From CAYJAY01 sp964370715 (GTDB lineage Bacteria > Bacillota > Clostridia > Oscillospirales > Ruminococcaceae): 64,000 nt of DNA. A model generated the notes under the pieces. That model had not been told where the DNA came from, did no database searches, and saw only the letters and a program-made list of their open reading frames with translations. Below, in pieces: positions 1-8,258 of this stretch. A program made the translations under genes and the position numbers. Within the stretch, counting starts at the first letter, position 1. Every line of letters begins with the position of its first letter. The stretch spans positions 104,364 to 168,363 of the forward strand of contig CAYJKJ010000003.1 of the NCBI GenBank assembly GCA_964370715.1, in the 5' to 3' direction.

Positions 1-275
1 TGCAACATCGTTCCTAAAACCATCGTTGCAATTCCAACAAACTTTGCCTTATACAAAATCAATGCTTCGATCAAAAAAACCGATATAGTCAGATAATAAT
101 GTCCGACCGTTATATCGACCGCTTCAATTATATAAAAACAAAAACCAATCGAATTTATTCCGCAAAATAACATTAATAATATTTTATGAAGTTTTCTTGT
201 TTTCGCAATCTTTGAAGTTAGCCTAAATAGCAAAAATGAATATATAAAAACTATAATACCTGACAGTCCTAGCAA
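1..275 (-). CDS. Partial membrane protein, N-terminal part, runs off the left edge
   Basis: An open minus-strand frame of about 91 codons crosses the left edge, so only the N-terminal part is visible. The translation is strongly hydrophobic, with roughly three membrane segments separated by short basic stretches (for example RLTSKIAKTRKLHK). That composition fits the membrane sensor part of a receptor or a small integral membrane protein, but I do not recognise the family. The start is uncertain. No ATG is in frame; a TTG at 275 is the first conventional candidate, while an AG-rich ribosome-site-like stretch (AGAGAGG) lies near 298-304 just upstream. It follows the small decarboxylase-motif gene on the same strand, separated by a weak terminator. 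Function unknown. Confidence 0.4.
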   Translation of the reverse strand, partial: MLGLSGIIVFIYSFLLFRLTSKIAKTRKLHKILLMLFCGINSIGFCFYIIEAVDITVGHYYLTISVFLIEALILYKAKFVGIATMVLGTML

Positions 276-432
276 GACACTTTCAGTGATAACTATACAC
301 CTCTCTTTAACATAATATCTTTTTCAAAAAAGTCAATCCAATAATAGATGGATAACATTATTCCGAATATTTAAAAACTGATTATATCATATCATGTTTT
401 CAACTAGGTGTCTATTTATGCGATAAAAGTTC

Positions 433-460
433 AAAAAATATTGGTCAAAAATATACCAAT
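433..460 (-). terminator. Weak rho-independent terminator after the small ORF
   Basis: On the minus strand the arms ATTGGT and ACCAAT enclose a short AT-rich loop and are followed by a T-rich run. It lies directly after the stop of the 54-residue peptide, so it probably ends the dpaL transcript. The stem is short, so confidence is moderate. Confidence 0.45.
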
Positions 461-464
461 TCCC

Positions 465-629
465 TCATTTTCGCCGTTTTTTGGTAAAATATACCGCTAA
501 TCCTATCGCTGTAGCCACAGCTACTACCGCCAACACAGCCCAAATCGGGCTAAATGAAGAGGTAACAAAAATTGCGGTGGGGCCATCCGCCCCACCGATT
601 ATACCAATGCTTGCTGCGTTTTTAAACAT
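465..629 (-). CDS. 54-aa membrane peptide with the GGADGP motif of Na+-translocating decarboxylase beta subunits
   Basis: The peptide begins MFKNAASIGIIGGADGPTAI, continues into one hydrophobic segment (about residues 20-47) and ends in a basic tail, FTKKRRK. The segment IGIIGGADGPTAIF matches the hallmark of the OadB/GcdB/MmdB family (Na+-translocating decarboxylase beta subunits). Full-length members have several hundred residues and many membrane helices, so this is either a short relative or a stand-alone fragment. The frame stays open upstream to 764, overlapping the end of dpaL. I chose the ATG at 629 because it gives a compact product starting just before the motif and lies downstream of the dpaL stop; a weak AAAGAAAG site lies about 11 nt upstream. 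Co-transcription with dpaL is likely. No carboxyltransferase or biotin subunit is nearby, so pump activity cannot be inferred. Confidence 0.6.
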   Translation of the reverse strand: MFKNAASIGIIGGADGPTAIFVTSSFSPIWAVLAVVAVATAIGLAVYFTKKRRK

Positions 630-681
630 ACTATCAAAACATCTTTCTTTTTTATCTGACGTGATTTGTCGTGTTGAAATA

Positions 682-1887
682 TTAATCAATCCAATCTTTT
701 GTCCAAACAATTTTTTCATACATATCGGGATCTGTGTCCCCTTCGGTTGAAAAGCAAAGCACACGAGAGCCGGCGTCTAGCCCTAGCTTTTCTCTTAACT
801 CTTTGTATTCCTCCATAAGCAGAATAGCGACAGCCGTTCCGGTTGGAACTGCGCCCGATTCTCCCGAGATAACCCTTTGGTCACCTTTGAGCGGAGCTGA
901 AAGCACCCTCATTCCATACGCCGTCACCCAATCGGGAGCTGAAACAAAACAGGTTGTGTTGTCTTTAAGAATTTCAAAAGAAATGCTGTTTGGTTCTCCG
1001 CAAGCAAGACCCGCCATAATTGTTAGAAGATCTCCTTCAACAATTTCGGGGGAACCATCTCCTTTAACAGCGCTCTTGTAATGGCAATCAGCAACATCCG
1101 CTTCAACCACAATAACCTTCGGGCAGTTTTCTTTGTAGACGTTTGAAAAATAGCCCTGAACCGCTCCGGCAAAAGAACCTACTCCGGCTTGCACAAAAAC
1201 ATGGGTAGGTGGTTCGGATTTTTCGCAAAACTGTTCGTTTGCTTCGTGTGCGATAACGCCATATCCTTGCATAATCCAACTCGGGATATCCTCGTATCCG
1301 TCCCAAGCCGTGTCTTGAACAACAACCCCATTTTTGGATAGCGCCGCTTGTTCAACCGCTTTTCTTACGCAAACATCATAGTTGAAATCCTCTATTTGGG
1401 CAAAAGCACCCTCGGCTTTTATGTTGTTAAGACGTGTTTCACTTGTTCCTTTTGGCATAAAAACAAACGCTTTTTGGCGAAGTTTGTTTGCCGCCCAAGC
1501 CACTGCTCTGCCGTGGTTTCCGTCGGTCGCTGTATAAAAAGAGATCTCTCCGATTTTTTGTTTTGTTTCATCCGATATAACGGTGTTAAAGTCAAGCTTT
1601 GATATATCGGTTTCAACAAGCTTTGCTATATATTTCGCCATTGCGTATGCGCCGCCTAAAACTTTAAAGGAATTAAGGCTAAATCTGTATGATTCGTCTT
1701 TGACGAAAAAACTTGCTACATCTAGTTTTTTTGCTAGGTTCTCAAGATTTGCTAGCGGCGTGTAGCTATAGCCCGGCATACTTCTATGAAACTGCTGTGC
1801 TGTTTCGATGTTTTGTTGCGACATAATCTTAAGCCATTTCCCGTCCCCTTTCGGCATATTGTTAAAGCTATATTTTATCTCTTGCAT
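682..1887 (-). CDS. dpaL: Diaminopropionate ammonia-lyase (PLP enzyme)
   Basis: This fold-type II PLP enzyme of 401 residues is close to the usual family length of about 400. DpaL cleaves 2,3-diaminopropionate, through a 2-aminoacrylate intermediate, to pyruvate and two ammonia. Visible signatures are the PLP lysine in NSFKVLGGAYA (K75), the TDGNHGRAVAWAA phosphate loop with a likely catalytic Asp at 122, a second conserved Asp in QDTAWDGYE (192), and SGESGAVPTG near the C-terminus. The ATG at 1887 has a GGGGAG site about 11 nt upstream. It is followed by the small decarboxylase-motif ORF on the same strand. Threonine dehydratases and serine deaminases are related, but the combined motifs fit DpaL best. 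Confidence 0.9.
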   Translation of the reverse strand: MQEIKYSFNNMPKGDGKWLKIMSQQNIETAQQFHRSMPGYSYTPLANLENLAKKLDVASFFVKDESYRFSLNSFKVLGGAYAMAKYIAKLVETDISKLDFNTVISDETKQKIGEISFYTATDGNHGRAVAWAANKLRQKAFVFMPKGTSETRLNNIKAEGAFAQIEDFNYDVCVRKAVEQAALSKNGVVVQDTAWDGYEDIPSWIMQGYGVIAHEANEQFCEKSEPPTHVFVQAGVGSFAGAVQGYFSNVYKENCPKVIVVEADVADCHYKSAVKGDGSPEIVEGDLLTIMAGLACGEPNSISFEILKDNTTCFVSAPDWVTAYGMRVLSAPLKGDQRVISGESGAVPTGTAVAILLMEEYKELREKLGLDAGSRVLCFSTEGDTDPDMYEKIVWTKDWID

Positions 1888-1950
1888 CGTTGGAAAACTC
1901 CCCTTTTATTTTTCTTTTAATTTTAACCTTTTTTTCAAACATAATCAACA

Positions 1951-1969
1951 AAACTTTAAAATAAAGTTT
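1951..1969. repeat. Perfect inverted repeat upstream of dpaL
   Basis: AAACTTTA and TAAAGTTT flank a 3-nt spacer. The repeat lies about 65 bp upstream of the dpaL start. A TTGACA-like hexamer for minus-strand transcription sits just upstream at 1977-1982, although its -10 match is poor. The repeat could be an operator or a short RNA hairpin in the dpaL leader. Confidence 0.4.
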
Positions 1970-2159
1970 TACAGACTGTCAAAAAACCTTTATTACAAAT
2001 TCAGCCTTTATTTAAAATGCACAAATATAATGACTGGAATGTAGGTGGAGGGGATCTGTTTCTCCCGAAAAAAATAATAGAAAACAAGGTCTTTTACAAC
2101 CAATCTCCACACCCAAGCTAATTAATTCCCGAAGCGAAGCACATTCCCACCCAAAACCC

Positions 2160-2430
2160 ACCAATCCAGCTTTTGCCTGTCACCAAGATCTCAAGCGGCA
2201 AAAGCGAGCGGGTTCTTAGGGCGTGTGTCGCCCTAAGTCGTTAAGGGGGGTTGTGGGGGGTTGTTAGGGGGCGTCACTGGGGGTTAGTCGAAAAACCCCC
2301 TCACGCCCCCTAACATCGACAGATTCATGGCGTTTGATGGAAGCAAAAAACAAGGTAGGAGGAGGGGCTTCTCCTACCGAAAATCAGCACAAATGCCCTT
2401 AAACGGGACGATGTGGGCATCGCCCCCTAC
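2160..2430. other. Hairpin-rich, GC-rich non-coding region between dpaL and the PBP gene
   Basis: The gap 1888-2714 holds no convincing gene. Its middle part contains at least five inverted repeats. They are GCTTTTGCC/GGCAAAAGC (2169-2205), CTTAGGGCG/CGCCCTAAG (2215-2237), a nested 12-bp plus 7-bp hairpin (2263-2314), GGTAGGAG/CTCCTACC (2354-2378), and GGGaCGATG/CATCGCCC (2405-2425). It is visibly richer in G and C than the flanking DNA. It could be a structured RNA or a cluster of dispersed palindromic repeats; the sequence alone does not decide. Confidence 0.5.
2263..2314. repeat. Nested perfect hairpin (12-bp outer stem, 7-bp inner stem)
   Basis: The outer arms GTTAGGGGGCGT (2263-2274) and ACGCCCCCTAAC (2303-2314) pair without a mismatch. 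Inside them GGGGGTT pairs with AACCCCC around an 8-nt loop. This is the strongest fold in the dpaL-PBP gap and would be very stable on either strand. There is no T-run, so it is not a typical terminator. Confidence 0.6.
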
Positions 2431-2634
2431 CAGTATTTTTATAATTTTGTGCAATATTTTTTAGGGTATACCTTTTTTGACACGCTGACAATTATCTCTG
2501 CTTGTGGGCTAAGATATTTGAACCCCCCCGGTTTCTCCATATAAATTCACCTACAATAAAACCAAAAAGAGGGGTATAATAGAAATAGAAAACATTAAAA
2601 ATATAAACATTTTATTAACAGAAATTAATTTTTG

Positions 2635-2664
2635 TGGAAAAAATGCGCTAGATGTTGTATAATG
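2635..2664 (+). promoter_or_regulatory. Putative promoter of the PBP gene
   Basis: A perfect TATAAT at 2659-2664 is preceded at 18 bp by TGGAAA (2635-2640), a partial -35 match. The expected transcript would start near 2671, about 45 nt before the ATG, which has a GGAGG ribosome site. Confidence 0.45.
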
Positions 2665-2714
2665 TTTATGTTTTATATTATAGATCGACTTAAATTCCCG
2701 GAGGATTTTTTAAT

Positions 2715-5261
2715 ATGTCTTTGAAAGATAACCACGACCAAAACAAAAACAAAACCGTTCCTGATTCGGAGAACGGAAAAAATAATGTTGAAACCGCACC
2801 CGAAAAAATAAAAATAGGTGTTCAACCAACGCCGACGAAAGATACAGGCGTTGTTGAAAAAAAGCCTGCCGAAGATTCACCCCAACAGGCTAAAGATGAG
2901 AAAAAAGAAAAACCCACCACAGCAAAAACTGTGTTGGGGGTAACGCCGAGCAAGACACCCGATAGCGAAAAACCTTCGGGGGACGTTAAGGTTAAAACAT
3001 TTGATGTTCCGGCAGAACCCGGAATGCCGGATTTCTCGCTCCCAAGAGATCTTAGGCGGTTGCCGGATATTATAACCAAACGAGATAAACGCCCAAGGGT
3101 TGGGAAAAAAATTGCGTTTTTCTTTCTTCAACTTTTTGTAGGGGTTCTCTGTCTTGCTGTTATAGCTTTGGGGGTTCTCGGAGTTGTTGTGTCTCTTTAT
3201 CTGCATGAAGCAACTCAGGAAGATGACACACTGCTTGACCTTAACCAAATAAAATTAACCTACACAACGACGCTTGTTGCCCTCGACCCTTTAACGGAAC
3301 AATATGAGCCGTATCAGCTTATATATGGTGAGGAAAACAGAAAATGGATCGAATATGAAGATATGTCAAGCACCCTCATTAACTCAATAGTTGCCTCGGA
3401 AGACCGTCGCTTTTGGACCCATAATGGGGTCGACTGGGGTCGAACTATCCTAGCAACTTTAAACCAATTTATCCCCGCCCTTGATATCTCTGAAACATCA
3501 TTCGGAGCTTCAACCATTCACCAACAGCTAATAAAAAACCTGACCGGTGAAAACCAGGTAGATGGTTTTGAAGGATATCTCAGAAAGATGCGTGAGATAT
3601 ATCGTGCGTTTATGTTAAACAATGAGTTTTCAAAAGAACAGGTTCTTGAAGCATATCTTAACACGTTTAGGCTTTCGGGAACTATAGCCGGAATTGAATC
3701 GGCAGCCAACAACTATTTTGCAAAGACTACCGAAGAGCTCACCGCTGCGGAATGCGCAGCGATTATCTGCATAACAAAATCTCCCAACACACTCGACCCA
3801 TACACAAACCCCGAAAACAACCGAAGAGAAAGAGATATTGTTCTTTTCCAGATGCACGACTACGGTTATTTGACCGATGCGGAGTATGAAGCTGCCCAAA
3901 AAGAAAGCGACAACATGGAGTTTAACACCGAGCAATACTACTCTAGGCTCAACGAAACCTACACATTTTTCACCGACACCGTTATCCGTGAAGTTATAGC
4001 GGATTTCCAAACATATCTCGGTTTAACCTCGGCGCAAGCAAACGACCTTTTATACACCGGAGGCTTAACCATCTACACCACCATCGACCACGAGCTACAA
4101 CAATATGTCGACGAATCGATGGAATACCCCGGAGGTCCTGTAACTTGGGAGGCTTCCGCAAGGAGCAGTTCCGAAGAAGCGGGCGCAACTCTTCAAGGAG
4201 CTTCGGTTATCCTCGACTTCAACGGCGAACTTAAAGCTGTTGGCGGAGCGTTGGGGGAAAAAGAAAAAAGCTTAACAACAAACTATGCTGTCGATGTTCC
4301 GAGAAAAACCGGTTCTTCGATGAAACCTATCGCAGCGTATGCTCCCGCTCTCGAAATAGGAGCAATAAGCTATGGCACTATGCTCCCCGATGCGCCAATA
4401 CAGATCTATGAAGACAGCCAATGGCCGCAAAACTACTCTAATACTTTCGGTCAATATGGCAACACCGTTTCGCTTTCAACCGCAATAGCGGTTTCGCTGA
4501 ACACAACGGCAGTCTATGCGCTAAACCTTATCGGCCCCGAATTTGCGTATGACTTTTTAACAACAAGGCTGGGAATAACAACGCTAGTAGGCGAAGGTCC
4601 CGTCAACGACAAAACTTTGTCGCTAGCCCTTGGTGGATTAACCTATGGAGTAAGCGTCTATGAAATGGCGGCGGCATATCTTCCGTTTGGAAACGGCGGC
4701 TACTACTACGAACCCCATAGCTATACAAAGATTGTCGACAACAAAGGAAACGTTATTCTTGACAAAACCTCGCTTATTCAACCTATTAAAGCAATGTCGG
4801 ACAGCACTGCATACCAGATGAACCAACTGCTTCAAGATGTTATGCACGCCCCCGGAACGGGTGCTGCGGCTTCGTTCACGACCGATCTTCCGCTTGCCGG
4901 AAAATCCGGAACTTCGACAGGAACGCTTGCCGGTTCATACGACTATTGGTTTATCGGAATGACCCCATATTATTGTATGGCAACTTGGGAAGGATACGTC
5001 AACCCCGAAATGCCGCTTTCCTATTCAAGCCCTAGCTATTCAGGACCTCGTATGGCTTGGAAATATGTCATGAGCCGAGCTTCGGAGGATGCTGAATATC
5101 TCGACTTCCCCGAATCAGACGGAGTTGTTTCAAAATACACTTGTTCCGTGACGGGCGACCTTGCAAACAGCAGTTGTCCTCGTGTACTTTCCTATTTCGA
5201 TGGAGATAATCTTCCCGATTATTGCCCGGTAAGCCATGCGGCGGCGGAGCCAACTCCATAA
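2715..5261 (+). CDS. Class A penicillin-binding protein (bifunctional glycosyltransferase/transpeptidase)
   Basis: This 848-residue enzyme polymerises lipid II and cross-links the glycan strands outside the membrane. Residues 1-130 form a long Lys/Glu/Pro-rich cytoplasmic region of low complexity, followed by one membrane anchor (about 132-164). The GT51 domain shows VASEDRRFWTHNG (catalytic Glu near 228) and ASTIHQQLIKNL. The transpeptidase domain has TGSSMKP (S534-x-x-K537), an S-x-N box in AVSLNTTA, and KSGTSTG (730-736). The C-terminus carries two cysteine-containing segments but no recognisable PASTA repeat. The ATG at 2715 has a good GGAGG site. The gene stands alone, with its own promoter and a strong terminator. 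Confidence 0.93.
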   Translation: MSLKDNHDQNKNKTVPDSENGKNNVETAPEKIKIGVQPTPTKDTGVVEKKPAEDSPQQAKDEKKEKPTTAKTVLGVTPSKTPDSEKPSGDVKVKTFDVPAEPGMPDFSLPRDLRRLPDIITKRDKRPRVGKKIAFFFLQLFVGVLCLAVIALGVLGVVVSLYLHEATQEDDTLLDLNQIKLTYTTTLVALDPLTEQYEPYQLIYGEENRKWIEYEDMSSTLINSIVASEDRRFWTHNGVDWGRTILATLNQFIPALDISETSFGASTIHQQLIKNLTGENQVDGFEGYLRKMREIYRAFMLNNEFSKEQVLEAYLNTFRLSGTIAGIESAANNYFAKTTEELTAAECAAIICITKSPNTLDPYTNPENNRRERDIVLFQMHDYGYLTDAEYEAAQKESDNMEFNTEQYYSRLNETYTFFTDTVIREVIADFQTYLGLTSAQANDLLYTGGLTIYTTIDHELQQYVDESMEYPGGPVTWEASARSSSEEAGATLQGASVILDFNGELKAVGGALGEKEKSLTTNYAVDVPRKTGSSMKPIAAYAPALEIGAISYGTMLPDAPIQIYEDSQWPQNYSNTFGQYGNTVSLSTAIAVSLNTTAVYALNLIGPEFAYDFLTTRLGITTLVGEGPVNDKTLSLALGGLTYGVSVYEMAAAYLPFGNGGYYYEPHSYTKIVDNKGNVILDKTSLIQPIKAMSDSTAYQMNQLLQDVMHAPGTGAAASFTTDLPLAGKSGTSTGTLAGSYDYWFIGMTPYYCMATWEGYVNPEMPLSYSSPSYSGPRMAWKYVMSRASEDAEYLDFPESDGVVSKYTCSVTGDLANSSCPRVLSYFDGDNLPDYCPVSHAAAEPTP

Positions 5262-5277
5262 ACTAAAAACTTAGTAT

Positions 5278-5331
5278 AAAAAACCTTGTTTAACGTGATA
5301 TTTTTTTTCATGTAACACAAGGTTTTTTTTT
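5278..5331 (+). terminator. Rho-independent terminator of the PBP gene
   Basis: AAAAAACCTTGT pairs with ACAAGGTTTTTT around an AT-rich loop and continues into a run of T. It starts 16 nt after the PBP stop codon. Confidence 0.85.
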
Positions 5332-5358
5332 ATAAATATACAAAAAAATGAAAAGTTA

Positions 5359-5387
5359 TTGACAAAGATAAAAGTTTTATTTATATT
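5359..5387 (+). promoter_or_regulatory. Promoter of the potABCD operon
   Basis: TTGACA at 5359-5364 and TATATT at 5382-5387 are separated by exactly 17 bp. Transcription from here would start near 5394 and give a leader of about 178 nt before potA. Confidence 0.8.
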
Positions 5388-5393
5388 AAGAGT

Positions 5394-5571
5394 ATTGTCC
5401 CAAAAAGGAGGGCAAAAAACCCGGGGAATTCTCTTTAACTGTAGCCATGTTTTTTAAGCGTGGTGTAACAAACCTTTTTGCGGGGTCAAGGAGAAGGAAC
5501 CGACCGTCACAAGGCGGAACAAAAATTATAAAGATACGCTGGAATGTGTATCGACCGCAAAGGGGTAGAAA
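5394..5571 (+). promoter_or_regulatory. Long structured leader of potABCD
   Basis: Between the promoter and potA lies a leader that can fold. TTTGCGG-gg-TC (5477-5487) pairs with GACCGCAAA (5553-5561), which directly abuts the GGGG ribosome site at 5562-5565. Inside it, GATACGC/GTGTATC forms a hairpin (about 5533-5552). Near the 5' end GGAGGGC, an A-run and CCCGGGGA occur together. Formation of the long stem could mask or expose the potA start. A 42-codon ORF also runs through the leader (separate entry). Attenuation or a ligand-sensing RNA is an inference. Confidence 0.45.
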
Positions 5572-5575
5572 ATGA
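5447..5575 (+). CDS. Possible 42-aa basic leader peptide overlapping the potA start
   Basis: An ATG at 5447 opens a 42-codon frame whose TGA overlaps the potA start codon (ATGA). The product is very basic, containing AGSRRRNRPSQGG and ending in YRPQRGRK, with no Asp or Glu. The overlap would suit translational coupling, and the peptide charge contrasts with a polyamine substrate. Against it, the only purine-rich site (GGGGA) lies too far upstream and the frame also spans the leader stem. It may be fortuitous. Confidence 0.3.
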   Translation: MFFKRGVTNLFAGSRRRNRPSQGGTKIIKIRWNVYRPQRGRK

Positions 5576-6636
5576 AAAACAATATTGTAGTGCGTCTTGA
5601 CAACATTAGTGTTGCATTTGGTAAAGAAGAAATTCTTTCGGGTCTCAGTCTTGATATCCATGACAGAGAATTTGTAACGCTTTTGGGACCTTCAGGATGC
5701 GGAAAAACGACAACTCTGCGAGTTATTGGTGGGTTTTTATTTCCCGATAACGGTAGAGTTATTTTTGATGGCAAGAATATCACAACTCTTCCGCCATACA
5801 AAAGAGAGGTAAACACGGTATTCCAAAGATATGCGTTGTTCCCTCATTTGAACGTGTTTGACAACATCGCGTTCGGGCTTCGAGTGAACAAAGTTCCCGA
5901 AGACCAAATCAAAGACAAGGTCACCGAGATGATTGAACTTGTCAACCTTAAAGGTTTTGAACTCAGGCGAGTGAACAAGATGTCGGGCGGGCAACAACAA
6001 CGTGTTGCAATTGCAAGAGCGCTTGTTAACCAACCGAGAGTTTTGCTTCTTGATGAACCTTTAGGGGCGCTTGACCTAAAGCTTAGAAAGGAAATGCAGG
6101 TCGAACTCAAACGTATTCAACAAAGCCTTAACATAACGTTTATCTACGTTACCCACGACCAAGAAGAAGCCTTGACAATGTCGGACACCGTTGTTGTTAT
6201 GAACGACGGAATTATCCAACAAATAGGATCCCCGATGGATATCTACAACGAACCGGTCAACGCTTTTGTCGCCGACTTTATTGGGGAAAGCAACATATTA
6301 AACGGTGTTTTCCAAAAAGATAAGTTGGTTGAATTTGCCGGGGCAACATTTAAATGTGTCGACAAGGGTTTTGATAAAAAAGAATATGTTCAAATAGTTG
6401 TTCGTCCCGAAGACATCATGCTTGTTCCGGAATCAAAAGGAATGATAACCGGAATAGTTAAGAGCGTTGTGTTTAAAGGGGTCCACTACGAAATGATAGT
6501 GGAGCAAGGCAACTATCTTTGGAAAGTTCATTCGACATCGTTTGAGCAACCCGGAACCATTGTTGGCATGGATATTGGACCCGATGAAATCCATATCATG
6601 AAAAGAATGGAGGGCGAAACGATTGATCAAGTCTAA
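5572..6636 (+). CDS. potA: Spermidine/putrescine ABC transporter ATP-binding protein
   Basis: This 354-residue ATPase energises polyamine import from the cytoplasmic face. It shows Walker A GPSGCGKTTT (about residues 38-47), a Q-loop, the signature MSGGQQQRVAIARAL, Walker B LLLDEPLGALD and the switch His in YVTHDQEEA. A C-terminal TOBE-like region follows (about 240-345, with VVRPEDIML). It is the first gene of the operon, with a GGGG ribosome site, and its end overlaps potB by 14 nt. The pot assignment rests on the neighbouring PotB, PotC and PotD proteins. Confidence 0.92.
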   Translation: MKNNIVVRLDNISVAFGKEEILSGLSLDIHDREFVTLLGPSGCGKTTTLRVIGGFLFPDNGRVIFDGKNITTLPPYKREVNTVFQRYALFPHLNVFDNIAFGLRVNKVPEDQIKDKVTEMIELVNLKGFELRRVNKMSGGQQQRVAIARALVNQPRVLLLDEPLGALDLKLRKEMQVELKRIQQSLNITFIYVTHDQEEALTMSDTVVVMNDGIIQQIGSPMDIYNEPVNAFVADFIGESNILNGVFQKDKLVEFAGATFKCVDKGFDKKEYVQIVVRPEDIMLVPESKGMITGIVKSVVFKGVHYEMIVEQGNYLWKVHSTSFEQPGTIVGMDIGPDEIHIMKRMEGETIDQV

Positions 6637-7438
6637 AGGCCTCGCAACTCCTTATATAATATGGATGGTTATATTCACCCTTGTCCCGTTGGGGCTTGTC
6701 GTGATGTATGCATTCACCGACAGCACAGGAGCGTTCACGTTCCAAAACCTTGCTGATATCGGAAAATACACCTCGGTTTTTTCTCGCTCGATTTGGCTAG
6801 CGGCAATAGCAACCGTTATATGTCTTGTTGTTGCGTTTCCGCTTTCGTATAAAATGTCGAGAATGCCGGAGGGCAGACAGACTATAATGCTTATGCTTAT
6901 AATGCTCCCTATGTGGATGAACTTTCTTTTAAGAACCTATTCTTGGATGTCTATTCTTGAAAACAACGGTCTTTTAAACAGATTGTTCGAACTAATAGGT
7001 CTCGGACCCTTCAAAATGATTAACACACAAGGTGCGGTTATATTAGGTATGGTTTATAACTATCTTCCGTTTATGATTATGCCGCTCTATTCGATAATGA
7101 CCAAGATAGATAATTCGGTTATCGAAGCTGCCCAAGATCTTGGGGCAAACAACAAAACCATCCTTTCAAAAATCCTTCTTCCGCTTTCGATGCCCGGAAT
7201 TTCAAGCGGAATACTTATGGTTTTTGTTCCCTCTATTAGCACATTTATTATTTCGAGAATGCTCGGCGGTGGCGGAAACCTTTTGATTGGTGACCTTATC
7301 GAGATGCAGTTCCTAGGAAACGCATACAACCCTCATCTGGGATCGGCTTTAGCGTTGGTGCTAATGGTTTTGGTATTGCTATGTATGAGCATACTAGGCT
7401 CATCTGACAACGAAAGTGCGGAGGAGATGTATAAATGA
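6623..7438 (+). CDS. potB: Spermidine/putrescine ABC transporter permease PotB
   Basis: This 271-residue integral membrane protein has about six transmembrane segments and the BPD_transp_1 coupling loop (EAAQDLGANNKTILSKILLP). It begins LATPYIIWMVIFTLVPLGLV, as in PotB/PotH proteins. Translation starts at a TTG (6623) inside the end of potA, with GGAGGG a suitable distance upstream; no ATG gives the conserved N-terminus. It overlaps potC by 4 nt. It should form the channel together with PotC. Confidence 0.9.
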   Translation: MIKSKGLATPYIIWMVIFTLVPLGLVVMYAFTDSTGAFTFQNLADIGKYTSVFSRSIWLAAIATVICLVVAFPLSYKMSRMPEGRQTIMLMLIMLPMWMNFLLRTYSWMSILENNGLLNRLFELIGLGPFKMINTQGAVILGMVYNYLPFMIMPLYSIMTKIDNSVIEAAQDLGANNKTILSKILLPLSMPGISSGILMVFVPSISTFIISRMLGGGGNLLIGDLIEMQFLGNAYNPHLGSALALVLMVLVLLCMSILGSSDNESAEEMYK

Positions 7439-8241
7439 GAAAAAAATCTTTGTCTTCTTCGATATATATGTATGTCGTTTTCGCCTTCTTGTATGCGCCG
7501 ATCGCTGTGCTTATATTCTTTTCGTTCAACGAATCCAAAAGCAGAACTAATTTCACCGGCTTTACGCTAGATTGGTATAAAGAGCTTTTCCAAAACGAGA
7601 TGATACTTCAATCTCTCATGGTCACCCTTATTGTAGCCGCCATTTCATCGGTTATATCGACGGTGCTTGGAACTGCCGCTTCTATCGGAATGAACAGCAT
7701 GAAGCGAACCCCGAAAAATCTTCTTATGAACTTCACCCTTATTCCGATTATCAACCCCGAAATTGTAACCGGTGTATCTATTCTTTTGTTGTTCACCGTT
7801 TTAAGAGGAGCGTTTGCTGTGTTTGGCGCAAACTTTGAGCTTGGCATTGGCACGCTTATCCTTTCCCACGTTGTGTTCAGCGTTCCTTATGTTATTCTTT
7901 CGGTTAACCCTAAGCTTCGCCAACTCGACAAAAGCATCTATGATGCCGCTCTCGATCTCGGTTGCGACGAAAAACAAGCACTTTTCAAAGTTGTTGTTCC
8001 CGAAATTATGCCCGGAATACTAACAGGGTTTTTGATGGCGTTAACCTATTCTATCGACGACTTTGTCATCAGTTATTTCACCTCGGGAACGGCGCAAAAC
8101 CTTTCGATAGCGATATTCTCGATGACAAGAAGAAAGGTTAGCCCCGAAATCAACGCCCTATCCGCAATTATTTTTGTTGTAGTTCTTTCTATTCTCTTGA
8201 TTGTAAACTTTAAAGAGATTAGAAAAGAAAAAAAAGCATGA
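7435..8241 (+). CDS. potC: Spermidine/putrescine ABC transporter permease PotC
   Basis: The second permease, 268 residues, has about six membrane helices and the coupling motif DAALDLGCDEKQALFKVVVP. IDDFVISYFTSG is typical of PotC/PotI proteins. The ATG overlaps the potB stop (ATGA), and the gene's own end overlaps a short upstream extension of potD. It is expected to pair with PotB and receive substrate from PotD. Confidence 0.9.
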   Translation: MRKKSLSSSIYMYVVFAFLYAPIAVLIFFSFNESKSRTNFTGFTLDWYKELFQNEMILQSLMVTLIVAAISSVISTVLGTAASIGMNSMKRTPKNLLMNFTLIPIINPEIVTGVSILLLFTVLRGAFAVFGANFELGIGTLILSHVVFSVPYVILSVNPKLRQLDKSIYDAALDLGCDEKQALFKVVVPEIMPGILTGFLMALTYSIDDFVISYFTSGTAQNLSIAIFSMTRRKVSPEINALSAIIFVVVLSILLIVNFKEIRKEKKA

Positions 8242-8258
8242 GGCGGAAAGGGGTAAAT

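Noticed and set aside
5401..5440. GGAGGGC, A-run, CCCGGGGA similar to the 3' part of the ykkC (guanidine-I) riboswitch consensus
   Set aside because: The upstream half of that RNA would have to lie before or inside the promoter and is not present, so a riboswitch call is not supported; it is mentioned only as a lead.
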